Assembly: GCF_002994745.2 (NCBI RefSeq)
Contig: NC_037090.1
Coordinates: 25,719,501 to 25,783,500 of the forward strand
Direction: 5' to 3'
DNA length: 64,000 nucleotides
Origin: Rosa chinensis
Lineage: Eukaryota > Streptophyta > Magnoliopsida > Rosales > Rosaceae
In this document: piece by piece, positions 24,114 to 34,239 of the stretch
Layout: each line of letters begins with the position of its first letter
How positions within the stretch are numbered: the first letter of the stretch is position 1
Made by a program: the position numbers and the translations under genes
The notes under the pieces: model-generated
What the model was told of the DNA's origin: nothing
Database searches by the model: none
Seen by the model: the letters and a program-made list of their open reading frames with translations, nothing else

Positions 24114-24215
24114 GTAGTATGTCACCCCCAGCAGTATACTAGCCCCAGTAGTATACTGACCCTCAGTAGTGTATTGATCCGCAGTAGTGTACTGGCCCCC
24201 AGTAGTATACTAGCC
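24114..24215 (+). repeat. Minisatellite, CAGTAGTATACTG units
   Basis: About five imperfect units of CCCCAGTAGTATACTGACC (18-27 bp), alternating GTATAC and GTGTAC. Each unit contains the palindromic AGTAGTATACT-type core. Confidence 0.8.
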
Positions 24216-24544
24216 TGGCCTTCTCGCGTTTACTCACTTCAGCATTGCTTTCATTAGCTCCATCCTAATCCAATAAGAAAGTACCATAAACCCAAAACTA
24301 AAGCATTACACAACACCACCAATCCAATAAGAAAGTACCATAAACACAAAACTAAAGCTACTGACCCTCAATACAAAACTGAGAATCCACCAAATACAGG
24401 GAAGAAAAATTGAAAATCAATTTTATTCAGCACCAATTATTTGGTCATACTTTCAGATCAAAAAACAGTGAAATAGCTTACCCATGCCAAAACCTGTGAC
24501 AACATGAGGCTAAAGGTACTGACCCTCATAATTTCTCAACCAAA

Positions 24545-25095
24545 TATGGATTCGCAGCCTTGCTTCGCCTGATTCGCAGCCTCCCTTCGTTGGATTCGCA
24601 GCCTCAGTTCGCCGGTTGCTTTGCAGCCTCGGTTCGCCGAATTCGCCGCCTCAGTTCGCCGATTGCTTCGCAGCCTTGCTTCGCCTGATTCTTAGCCTCC
24701 CTTCTCCGGATTCGCAGCCTCAGTTCGCCGGTTGCTTTGCAACCTCGGTTTGCTGGATTCGCCGCCTCACTTCGCTGGCTTCGCAGCCTCGCTTCGCCGG
24801 TTACTTCGCAGCCTTGCTTCGCCTGATTCACAACCTCGCTCGCCGCTCACTTGGCCGGTTACTTCGTCACCTAGCTTCGCCGGAGCTTCATCGCCTAGCT
24901 TCGCAGCCTCGCTTGGCCGACTGCTTCTTCTCCTAACTTCGCAGCCTCGCTTGGCCGGCTATTTCATCTCCTAGCTTCGCCGGAGCTTCGTCGCCTAGCT
25001 TCGCAGCCTCGCTTGGCAGACTGCTTCGCCGCTCACTTGGCCGGCTGCTTCGTCGGAGCTTGGCGGGCTGCTTCGTCACCTAGCTTCGCCTGAGC
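24545..25095 (+). repeat. GC-rich minisatellite (TTCGCAGCCTCGCTTCGCC units)
   Basis: Over 20 imperfect units of about 20-25 bp based on TTCGCAGCCTCGCTTCGCCG, with GGTTGCTTCGCAGCC and GGCTGCTTCGTC variants, in otherwise AT-rich DNA. Long open frames on both strands here are by-products of the repeat and do not indicate genes. Higher-order copies of about 100 bp (24600-24740) suggest growth by repeated duplication. Confidence 0.85.
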
Positions 25096-25698
25096 CCTAG
25101 ATCAATTTATGGAGGATCTAGATTTGGGGACGGTTTTGATTTTGGGATCTGGATTTTGGGACTGTTTGAATTTTGGATATGTTCTGATTTTGGGAGAGTG
25201 GCATGTTTGGTAATTTTTGTAATATTTGAGTGTTTTTCTTTAGGATGGGCTAACAGGCTGTTGCAATTGTTGGCCGCATGGGATATTAGTTTTAGACTCT
25301 GCTATTTGTAAATAATAGTGCTATTTTGTAGTTATTGGTAAAAAGCTCTAATTTCGATACCACTGTTCTTCAATCACAATACAAAACTGTTAAATGATTC
25401 TTGAGGTGCAGCAAAGATCTTGTGATAATTACGAGCAAAATAGGAAAGTATTAATTGTTATTAGGTTTGCTGAAGTGATAATATAGAATCCCTGATTTGT
25501 TGGGACTTGATAGAGTCCTGTTCACTGATCAAGATTTGCTATATATCCAAGAATCCAATATCGACTTTTCTTTCCAATTCTCTAAATGCTTACGGGTATG
25601 ACTACACCCAAAGTCGAGCTCTTATCATGGCAGCAAGAAGAAACACTGCACAGCGGCTTGGATGCCAAAATCAACTCTCTCAATCCTATATTGTTAGT

Positions 25699-25996
25699 GA
25701 GTAACTCCAACAGATTCCCCATAGTTTGATTTTTCTCTACTTTAGGGAAAAATGAGTCTTTTTACTCCAAACAGATTCCCTATAACTATCCCTATTTTAG
25801 GGAAAGTGAGGAAAGAGAAAACCAAATTCCCTATATTTATGGTAATCTCTAAAATTTGAAGGAAGAATATAAAGATTTTAGATATTGCTGTAAAATAGGG
25901 AATCTGTTGGAGTTGGAGAAGAAAAAGATGTTAAAGCTTTGATTTTTACTTCCTTATTATACAAAAATTATAAAGAAGCTGTTGGAGTTGCTCTAA
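25699..25996. mobile_element. MITE with AACTCCAACAG inverted ends
   Basis: Left end GAGTAACTCCAACAGATTCC (25699), right end GCTGTTGGAGTTGCTCTAA (25978-25996), about 300 bp, AT-rich, with a second inner inverted copy (GGGAATCTGTTGGAGTTGGA near 25897). This matches the common plant MITE with AGAGCAACTCCAACAG ends. No coding sequence. A clear target duplication is not seen. Confidence 0.65.
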
Positions 25997-26048
25997 GTCA
26001 TCAGTTTGCTTCTTCTTCTTTTTTCCCTTCTTCTTCTTCTTCTCTGGG

Positions 26049-27836
26049 TAGGGATGGCAATGGGGCGGGTTGGGGATGGGGATGTGATCCCCATCCCCAT
26101 CCCCGGGGTCATTTTCTACCCCCATCCCCGCCCCAATCCCCAATAAAAATATATTGGGGATTCCTCGTCCCCATCCCCATTGGGAACTAAGGGGGGTGTA
26201 TTGTATTTGGATTTGTGTAGACTTTTTTTAAATGATAGACTTTTTTAAAAGTCCACAGACTCTTTAAAAAGTTGATAGACTGTTATGGATTTCTTAAAAC
26301 CATTGATTTTAGCAACAAACTTTTATTGATTCATGAAAATCTATATACTTTATTATGAATGACTTCTACAGATTTCCTAGGATGTACAAAATATAAAAAA
26401 AACAAAAACAAAAACAAAAAACAAAAAAAAAACAAAAAAATAAAACAAATGCAACCCAAACACTAAACAAAATAATAACTTGTTGTCTCTTCAATGCTCC
26501 AGTATCTTCTAATAGAAATTGACTCAAATAAATGATTGTTAGTCTGTCTAATGAGTTTGTTCTCATTCCTAATCTCCCAACAACATAAATATACAATATA
26601 GATCACTTGATGTTTATGGTTAATTATTCTCATCAATTTTGTTTTCGCCGATTAACATATATTCTAGCAATATTGGTCAATGTCTTGATCTATAATCAAT
26701 CAATTGAAAATCAATTGTTCAACCTTTTTTTGAACCATAATATAAATTCAAATTAATGAGAATAATTAATTAATAAAATAACATTTAGTATAGTTCAAGG
26801 TCTTAGGGTTAGGCCACAATATTTGAGTTTTAGGGTTTCATAAATCATTTTTATTGCTATTAGGATTCGAAGTATCACAATTGAAAAAAAAAAAAAAAAA
26901 ATCACATTCAACAACTACAATGAACATGTTGGGTATCAAAAAATGTTGATATCATAAAAGATTAGAGAAAAGACAAAAAATTAAGAAAGAGAGATGATGA
27001 AGAACAAACTTCTTCGTGCGTACAAAGAAGAACTTTGATAGACCTTTTTTTTTTTTTTAAGAGGAAACTTTGATAGACTCTTTGAAATCTTTGGTCTGGA
27101 GGCTAGAAAATTATTGGAGTTTGGTATGTATAGTTAACACTACAAAGTCCATGATTTTCTAATTCCATAAGTATGAATGATATTTTGAATACCTCTGTAC
27201 TTTTATTCATTTTTAAAAGTCCTAATTGAATACCCCTAGATTTTGGTGGAATTCATGAAGTCTTTAAAAATCCTAATTGAATACCTCAAGACTTTCATGG
27301 ACTGTTAAAAGTCTATATTGAATAGACCCAGACTTTTAAATTCCATAGATTTCTTTAAAAGTTCCATTAATTCCATATACAATACACCCCCTAAGCCTCC
27401 AAACCCGCCCCAAATCCCCAATAAGAATTTAATAAATAAAATAATTTTTTTTCTCATATTACCTTTTTTAAAATCAAAATCTACAACAAATAAATTTAAA
27501 ATATGATTAAATTCATAAATCATAATTCAGTGAGTGCAAAAGTCAAATCACCATTAAAGTAAAAGTGTAGCCATTAAAGTAAAGTATTAAAAGTATATAT
27601 TTGTGATTTATATTATAAAATAAAAAATAAAAATATATATAAATTAAATATATGTATATATTATTGGGGCGAGTTTGGGGATGGGGATCACAATACCATC
27701 CCCACCCCATCCCTAATCTTAGATAGTGGGGATTGGAGATCCCCATCCCCATTCCCCATTTGTCCCCGAATTCTCCCCCCATTAAGGGCGGGTATTCAAT
27801 GGAGCTCTGTCCCGCTGGAGATTTTTGCCATCCCTA
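26049..27836. mobile_element. hAT-type MITE with 8-bp target duplication
   Basis: Terminal inverted repeats TAGGGATGGCAA (26049) and TTGCCATCCCTA (to 27836), flanked by TCTCTGGG on both sides (26041-26048 and 27837-27844). The 8-bp duplication and TAGGG end place it in hAT. Inner flanks are rich in GGGGATGGGGAT/ATCCCCATCCCC. Its own length is about 590 bp; the rest is the Harbinger element inserted at 26191-27391. Confidence 0.85.
26191..27391. mobile_element. Non-autonomous Harbinger-type element, copy 1
   Basis: 1201 bp with ends GGGGGGTGTATTGTATTTGG and ACAATACACCCCC, flanked by TAA (26188-26190, 27392-27394), the TWA target duplication of PIF/Harbinger. AT-rich interior without transposase. 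A second copy of nearly the same length is at 32449-33646. It is nested inside the hAT MITE 26049-27836. Confidence 0.85.
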
Positions 27837-27989
27837 TCTCTGGGCGTACGCCTTCATCACGCGTTTTGCGCTCGCTTTCACCGCCCTGCTCATACGCTTT
27901 TTAAGCCTTTAAACCTTCCCATCAAAACTGAGGCTGTGTAACTATGAAAATAAGCCTTTCACGCCTCAGGCGCGCTTTTTATATTATCC

Positions 27990-28500
27990 AGCAAAGATTC
28001 TTATATTTACTCTGAATTAGGTGGCCCTGTTTACTAATTATTTACCTCTCTTAACTTCTCTAGGTTGGAATATCGAATATATATGCATGGATACAAGGAT
28101 GGAAGAAGAAGCGTTGTGTGTGTAGCCATTTTGGAATCTTGATCACAAGTGAGCAGTAATCAGCAGAGAACGATTCTGTGAATGAATTATTGAATGTGTG
28201 CTAAGAAGAATCGAGTATAAACTATAAAGTATTAAACGTGTTGATGAGATAGATTCTTAATTTTTGTTTTTATAGCTTGGAAAATAGTACCAAGTGCGGA
28301 AGAAACCAACTATATATTCTGTTATCCACTACGTACATAAGGAGGGAGGAATGGGTTTAGTCGTTCATAGAAAAAGAATGAAAAAAAGCTTAACCTCTCC
28401 ATGATTTTCAATAATCTTCATAACTCCACAACAAGCTTTGCGAACCTTCTACCCTCCGCAAAGTGGAGTGCAAAATTTTCATACCTTTAACAATACATAT
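27990..28500. other. Spacer between the two hAT-like shells
   Basis: No coding frame of note, no repeat recognised. AT-rich with short A runs. Confidence 0.4.
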
Positions 28501-28938
28501 CAATATTTTAAAACGCTGAGGCGTAGGCCGAGGGTTTTTCGGTGAGCATCAAGAAGGCACAGTGGCGGAGCCAGAACTTTAAGTTCCCTGGGGCACAAAT
28601 GGATATATCACAACATACAAAATATGTAAATAAAATTTCTATGTATTAAAATGGTTATTGTCATCAACGTGATTTCATATTTTAAAATCGTTTCAAAACA
28701 GTCTCTTTATCTATATTAGTAAAATATTTTTATCAATAAATAAAATCAAGCAATCATTTAACAGATCGCAACAATATTTGATTTTGTTTTAATATGTTAA
28801 GTAAAAAAAAAACATCTATATTAGTTAATAAAAAAAACTTTTATAATTAACTAAACATAAACAGCACAAACCAGAAATAAAGAAGCCCAACCACTGCACC
28901 AAGCTCGTAATCTGCTATTTTAGGTAACTAAATTTTAT

Positions 28939-30192
28939 GGGACCGCGACCACTTACCCAATTTCAGCTTCAAAATTGCCCGCTTACTCCACTAAGAGTTT
29001 TTTAACCCCATTTACCCAATTAAATGTTAAATGACAATTGCAACCTTCAATTAATTAAAAAATTACAGGTTCACTCTCTCTCCTTTATCTCTCGCTGACC
29101 AATCTCTCTCGCTGGGACTTGCGGCCAGTGCTGGGATTGGTGTTGCAGGATGAGTGGCTGGGTAGATCGATATCTGGAGGAGCACTGGTGTCCGGCGGCG
29201 ATGCGTGCAGAGGCGCTGGGCAGAGCATGCTAGGCGCTGGGGGCCGGGGGCTGAGAGGTGGCGGGTGGGTTGCTACGTCATCGCCGATCTGGGTGCTGCG
29301 ATGGTGGGGGGCTGACGAATCCGATCTGGGTGCGGCAACTGTGCAGAGGAGTCGTCGTTGAGGTCGAGATCGGGTCTCAAGGGCAGCGTGGAGATCAATT
29401 GCTCTGGTCCTGCTGTTGGGTGCGGAGATCAATTTCTCTTGGCTGGGTGCGGTGAGGCCGGCGGCCAAAACAATTTTTTTTTTGGATGCGGCAGAAAAGA
29501 AGAAATATTTTTCCTTCTTAGGTTTTTTTTTTTTTTTTGACAGAAAGAAACTAGAAAACTAGAGTTTATTTTCTTGGCTATTGGCTCTGAGCGTGCTGAT
29601 AACATAAAAGTAATATGAGTATTAGGAGGCAATAATATGAGTATTGGGGGGCAATAATATGCATATAGATTGATCAAATGTGCATGTAGTGTATTCATTT
29701 TGGTTTTGGGAGTTTATGCAATTCACTGGAGGGCAATAATATGATTATTAGAGACAATAATATGATTATTAGGAGGTAATAATATGAGTATTGGGGGGCA
29801 ATAATATGATTACTGGGGGCAATAATATGATTACTAGGGGCAATAAATTCAGATGCCGGAATCTGGTCACCAGTCCGGTGAACGGGCGCCGGATTCCGGT
29901 GAACGGTTGTCGGATTACGGTCACCAGTTGCCGGAGTCCCGTCGCCGGAGTCCGCGGCCAGCCACTGGTCACCGAGCACAGCAAGGTGGAGGATGACTTT
30001 TCTCTCTAAGTGAGAAAGAAGGAGAGGGCAAAAAAGTCCCAAAAATAAATAAAAAGAATAAAAAAAAAAAAATTAATTGGGTAGTAGGGAAATAATCCAT
30101 TTAGAGTGTTTTTGGTAAATGGAGGTTAAAAAACTGTTAGTGGAGCAAGTGGGCAATTTTGTTGTTGAAATTGGATAAATGATCATTTCTCC
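28939..30192. mobile_element. Mutator-like element (MULE) with GC-rich interior
   Basis: Long inverted repeats of about 90 bp: left GACCACTTACCCAATTTCAG ... TTGCCCGCTTACTCCACTAA, right, inverted, GATCATTTATCCAATTTCAA ... TTGCCCACTTGCTCCACTAA. Flanked by the 9-bp duplication AAATTTTAT (28930-28938, 30193-30201). The interior (29100-29480, 29850-29990) is strongly GC-rich compared with the AT-rich neighbourhood and could be captured host DNA, as in Pack-MULEs, but I recognise no protein. No transposase. Confidence 0.85.
29613..29847 (+). repeat. Minisatellite of AATAATATGA(T/G)TATT units in MULE
   Basis: Seven or more units of 21-22 bp (AATAATATGATTATTAGGAG and variants), interrupted once by about 60 bp of other sequence (29660-29735). 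Immediately downstream (29850-29945) a second GC-rich repeat with CCGGTGAACGG / CGGATTCCGGT follows. Confidence 0.8.
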
Positions 30193-30389
30193 AAATTTTA
30201 TATGTATGTTAAAAAGTCGATCAGTGGGTCACGGGACCCACTGTGCCCCTATATGGCTCCGCCTCTAAGAAGGCGTTCGCCTTGAGGTGTATGTTGTAAG
30301 CCTTATGTATAAAAGACCTATATTGATGTTGTTATTACTCTTATATATACCACATTAAGAGTAACCAAAAGAACATTATTAAGTGGACT

Positions 30390-30690
30390 TTAAGCACTAC
30401 CACTCTCACTTGCAGCCACATTTTCCACTTCTTGAACATGTGCATCTTCTTCTTCTAGTGGCTCCAATCCCCCTATCTCTCTATACACCGCAATCCTTGT
30501 TTGTTTGTTTTCTTCATTTCTTTTAAGTGCTAAAGTGAACCAATCCTTCACATTTGGTGGGACTTTGATTCCTTCATGGGTGCCAACTAAATGCTGCTTG
30601 AATCTAAAAATGCCACCGGTATTTTTTATCATCACAAAACGCACACAAAAGGTACTTCAACTCCCCTGGAATTGGTTTTGTCCATTTCCA
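30390..30690 (-). pseudogene. hAT transposase N-terminal BED zinc-finger remnant
   Basis: Minus strand reads AWKWTKPIPGELKYLLCAFC in one frame, then after a one-base shift CVRFVMIKNTGGIFRFKQHL, VGTHEGIKVPPNVKDWFTLA and LKRNEENKQTR, ending at 30390. C-x2-C followed by GGIFRFKQHL-x-G-T-H is the C2H2-like BED finger (DNA-binding part) of plant hAT transposases. One frameshift lies inside the finger. The catalytic and dimerisation parts are missing. Confidence 0.65.
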
Positions 30691-31749
30691 AGCATGATCT
30701 TTCTTTGTTGTCCCACTAGTAGTAGTGTACTAGAACTCATTGTTACCTGCACAAAATCATGCAATCTGCCAAAAATCAAAACATGACTAGTTCGGGCAGC
30801 AAAGTCAAAAATGAACAACTTCTAATAACTGTGATAAGGGTCAAAACTGATATGGCCCTTATGTGTCTTGTATTAATTTTATGAAACTGGGTTCGTTCTC
30901 CAGCATATCAATTAACACTCAATGACTAGTTCGGGCAACCGCACATGACTAGTTCATAAAAAATCCCCAACTTCAATCTTCCTATATCATTTGTGATAAC
31001 CAAATTGCTAAAAGATACACGCAACTATAAATGCACATCTTTGATTGCTCAATATCTTCCAACTAGTAGTCCAGATTACAAACAACTTAAAAGCTCCTTA
31101 CTTTAAAATCAACCCATCAACAAATGATGCCCAAAAGTGAGACACTTAGATACTCATTAAGAGCAACCCAGAATCGAACTCCAATTACCCCAGAAAAGCT
31201 GACATTACTCAGTTACTCTATATGACGGGAACACTTCAAACCCAGATACATATATTCTTGACATTACCAAACATTCAAATATATTCTTGACATTACCCAG
31301 ATAAATATAGCTTGCTGCGAATCAATTGGAATCATACACTCATTTTTCAAGATTTATAATGGAATCAATTAGAATCATACCTTCAAATGACCTGCTGCGA
31401 ATCGAACTCCAATACCTTCAAATTGACTGCTTTGAATTGAAATCGAACTCCTAACTCGAACTCTATGTTAGGGATCGAATTTGCTACCTTTTGGAAGAGA
31501 GAAGGTCTGATTCGGCTCTCCAACACTCGCAGCAGAACAATCGCGACCTAGAGAGGCTTTAAAACACAATCTGTTCAAAACGACGTCGTTTCTCTTTTGT
31601 TGCTGCGCCTGGGCCTTTGGCGCCTTGGGCGTCGTCTTTCACGCTTTATTCGACGCCTCAGCAGCCTCATCGCCTACCCATCAAAACCCACTCAATTTCA
31701 TGTCGGATTTTCACTTTTTGAGCCTCAGGAGGCGCACTTTTTAATTCAT

Positions 31750-32440
31750 TGATACATATAGCTCAAAAGTAAGAGTATAATTATATATACCATGTAGTAT
31801 AGTCTTTCATCGAATTGAAATGACCAACTGATCCAGTTGCAGTCACTTGATATTTGTAACGACTAACGAGTACTCTAAATATGTTGCCAACGCTGAAATT
31901 CCATTATCGTCTTCTTCATTTCAGCTGACTCAATTCCCAGAAACATTGTAAGATGTTAAGCATGGGCAGCTGGATTATAATTTGGATATCCATTATGGGC
32001 ATACAAATGGTGCAAAAGATTATATGAAGGCTATTCAGATCACAACCATTGGTGAACAAGGCACCTGCGTTCAGTGTGATCAGTTGGCCGGAATCTAGAA
32101 ACTTGATCTATTGCTAGCAAGCAAATGGTGTTTGGATTTGTGACTACTATGCAAGTACTATGGTAGCTCTCTAGTGGCGGCTTCGAAGCAATGTGGTGTG
32201 GTGGTTCGTTCGTGGGGGTGGAAGGATTTTTGCCACTACGAGGGTGAGTTGCATCACATGGTGAGGACCTTACGCAGGGGAGCAAAGGCTGGGAGTGGTC
32301 CGGCCAGCCCTATTGGGCTTTGGGCTCCATCCTTTCCTTTAGGTCGTAGTGGGCTCCTGATTTAGTTAGCTTGTCTTCTTTCTAATAATTCCCTAGGGAT
32401 CTATGCTTGTTAGTCTTAATGAGTGCTAATTAGTATAGTT
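31750..32440. other. Unclassified spacer, no gene seen
   Basis: A GC-richer part at 32160-32350 has overlapping frames on both strands but no recognisable motif. Confidence 0.4.
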
Positions 32441-32448
32441 TTTACTTA

Positions 32449-33646
32449 GGGGGTGTATTGTATTTGGATTTGTGCAGACTTTTTGAAAAGTCTACAGACT
32501 CTTTAAAAAGTCTCATAGACTGTTATTGATTTCTTAAAATTAAAATCATTGATTTTAGCAATAGACTTATTGATTCATGAAAATCTATATACTTTATTAT
32601 GAATGACTTCGATTGACTTCTGTAGATTTCTAACATGCACAAAATATAAAATAAATAAATAAATAAACAAAACAAAACAAAACCAATGCAGCCCAAACAC
32701 AAAACAAGATAATAACACGTTGTCTCTTCAATGCTCAAGTATCTTCTAATAGAAATTGACTAAAATGAATGATTGTTACTTTGTCTAGCTAGTTTGTTCT
32801 CATTCCTAATCTCCCAACAACATAAAGATACAATATAGATCACTTGATGTTTATGGTTAATTATTCTCATCAATTTTGTTTTCGCCTGATTAATATATAT
32901 CATAACAATATTGGTCAATGTCTTGATCTATAATCAATCAATTGAAATTCAATTATTCAACCTTTCTTTGAACCATAATATAAATTCAAATCGATGAGAA
33001 TAATTAATAAGATAAAATTTAGTATGTCATAGCAACAATGTTCAAGATTTTAGGGGTAGACCACAATATTTGGGTTTTAGGGTTTCATAAATCATTTTTA
33101 TTGCTTTTAGGGTTCAAAGTATCACAATTGAAAAACAAACAAAAAAATTCAGATTCAACAACTAGAATGAACATGTTGGGTATCAAAAAACGTTGATATC
33201 ATAAAAGATTAGAGAAAAGACAAAAAATCAAGAAAGAGAGATGATGAAGGACCAACCTCTTCACGCAGAGAGAAGAACTTTGATAGACTTTTTTTTTTTT
33301 TTAAGAGGGAACTTTGATAGACTTTTTCAAATCTTTGGTCTGGAGGCTGGAAAATTTTTGGTATGTATAGTTAAAACTGCAAATTCCATGATTATTCATG
33401 ACTATCCATGATTTTCTAATTCCATAAGTATGAATGATATTTTGAATACCTCTGTACTTTTATTCATTTTTAAAAGTCCTAATTGAATATCTCTAGATTT
33501 TGGTGGAATTCATGAAGTCTTTAAAAATCCTAATTGAATACCTCAAGACTTTCATGGACTGCTAAAAGTCTATATTGACTACACCCAGATTTTTAATTTC
33601 CTTAGATTTCTTTAAAAGTTCCACTAATTCCATATACAATACACCC
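32449..33646. mobile_element. Non-autonomous Harbinger-type element, copy 2
   Basis: Start GGGGGTGTATTGTATTTGG, end ACAATACACCC, about 1198 bp, very similar to 26191-27391 along its whole length with indels (for example the T run near 33290). Left flank is TTA; the right flank is TTC, so the 3-bp duplication is imperfect or the last bases of the end are eroded. No transposase. Confidence 0.8.
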
Positions 33647-33741
33647 TTCTCAGCTTATTTCCTACGATAGCTATAGGCTCATTTATTTGTAAGTGAGCAC
33701 TGAATGTATAATGAATGGCCTATACCTATGTACCATCATAG

Positions 33742-33904
33742 TGTTAGCCTGAGTCATGGCTTAACGTTAGGAATAGAATATATTGTAATTATTTCGTAGT
33801 TAGTACTTACCTGTTGTATTCCTGTAAATCTTCTTTATATACCTCCACTGTGAGATGAATCAAGTATCAGAACATTCATTCTCTATATCTCGTCTTATTT
33901 GACT
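33742..33904 (+). repeat. Probable 5' LTR of the deleted Copia element
   Basis: About 160 bp from TGTTAGCC to just before the primer site. Contains TTTATATACC about 65 bp before its end. The terminal CA is not evident, so the borders are approximate and rest on the primer site alone. Confidence 0.5.
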
Positions 33905-33916
33905 TGGTATCAGAGC
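33905..33916 (+). other. Primer-binding site for initiator tRNA-Met
   Basis: TGGTATCAGAGC, the standard site of plant Copia elements. Confidence 0.9.
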
Positions 33917-34239
33917 AAAGATCCGAGAGGACTTTGTCTCTTGTTTTTATATTTTATTTGTTCCTGGTTCGAGGAATTAATTCAAAAACCCCATTGTTAG
34001 GGTTATTGTTCTCTTAATGGTGTTATTGTCATCCTGTCGTTATCTTCCTTGCACCAACGTCCGTCCAAGAACGATCTGACCATCTTCTTCTTGGACTTCG
34101 ACAATTATCAGTCAGCCATCTTCAACGTCAGGCCAGCCGCCTTCAACCGACGTCGTCTGCCATCTTCCAGATCGTCCTCCAAGCATCGTCTACCATCTTC
34201 CAGATCACTTCCAGATCAGTTTCGTTGCCTTGTCAGATC

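Larger units (their letters stand above)
23434..27980. mobile_element. hAT-like shell (GCTGAGGCG terminus) with nested elements
   Basis: Left end TTTTTAAACGCTGAGGCGTA and right end CACGCCTCAGGCGCGCTTTTTA are inverted GC-rich motifs flanked by A/T runs. The pair at 28505/31745 has the same motifs, so these are two copies of one family. I could not find a target duplication, so borders are approximate. Inside are two minisatellites, a small MITE (25699-25996) and a hAT MITE (26049-27836) with a Harbinger element inside it. No transposase is readable in this copy. Confidence 0.5.
28559..30266. mobile_element. hAT-like element 3 (GTGGCGGAGCC ends)
   Basis: Ends ACAGTGGCGGAGCCAGAA and TATGGCTCCGCCTCT are inverted, flanked by AAGAAGGC at 28551-28558 and 30267-30274, a perfect 8-bp duplication. 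Non-coding; most of its length is the MULE inserted at 28939-30192. The AT-rich stretch 28600-28930 is its left arm. Confidence 0.8.
28508..31745 (-). mobile_element. hAT-like element 2 with BED-finger remnant and nested insertions
   Basis: Left end TTTTAAAACGCTGAGGCGTA, right end CCTCAGGAGGCGCACTTTTTAA, the same motifs as 23434/27980. Between them, on the minus strand, lies a zinc-finger BED remnant of a hAT transposase (30390-30690). A second transposon with an 8-bp duplication is inserted at 28559-30266. ATACATA occurs on both outer sides (about 28493, 31754) and may be part of the target duplication, not certain. Confidence 0.55.

Noticed and set aside
24604..24974. Protein genes on both strands
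   Set aside because: Open frames are produced by the GC-rich minisatellite; the translations are repeats of the unit.
29085..29468. 127-codon minus-strand protein in the MULE
   Set aside because: Pro/Ser/Arg-rich chance frame in GC-rich DNA; no start context, motif or homologous pattern known to me. Kept only as possible cargo DNA.
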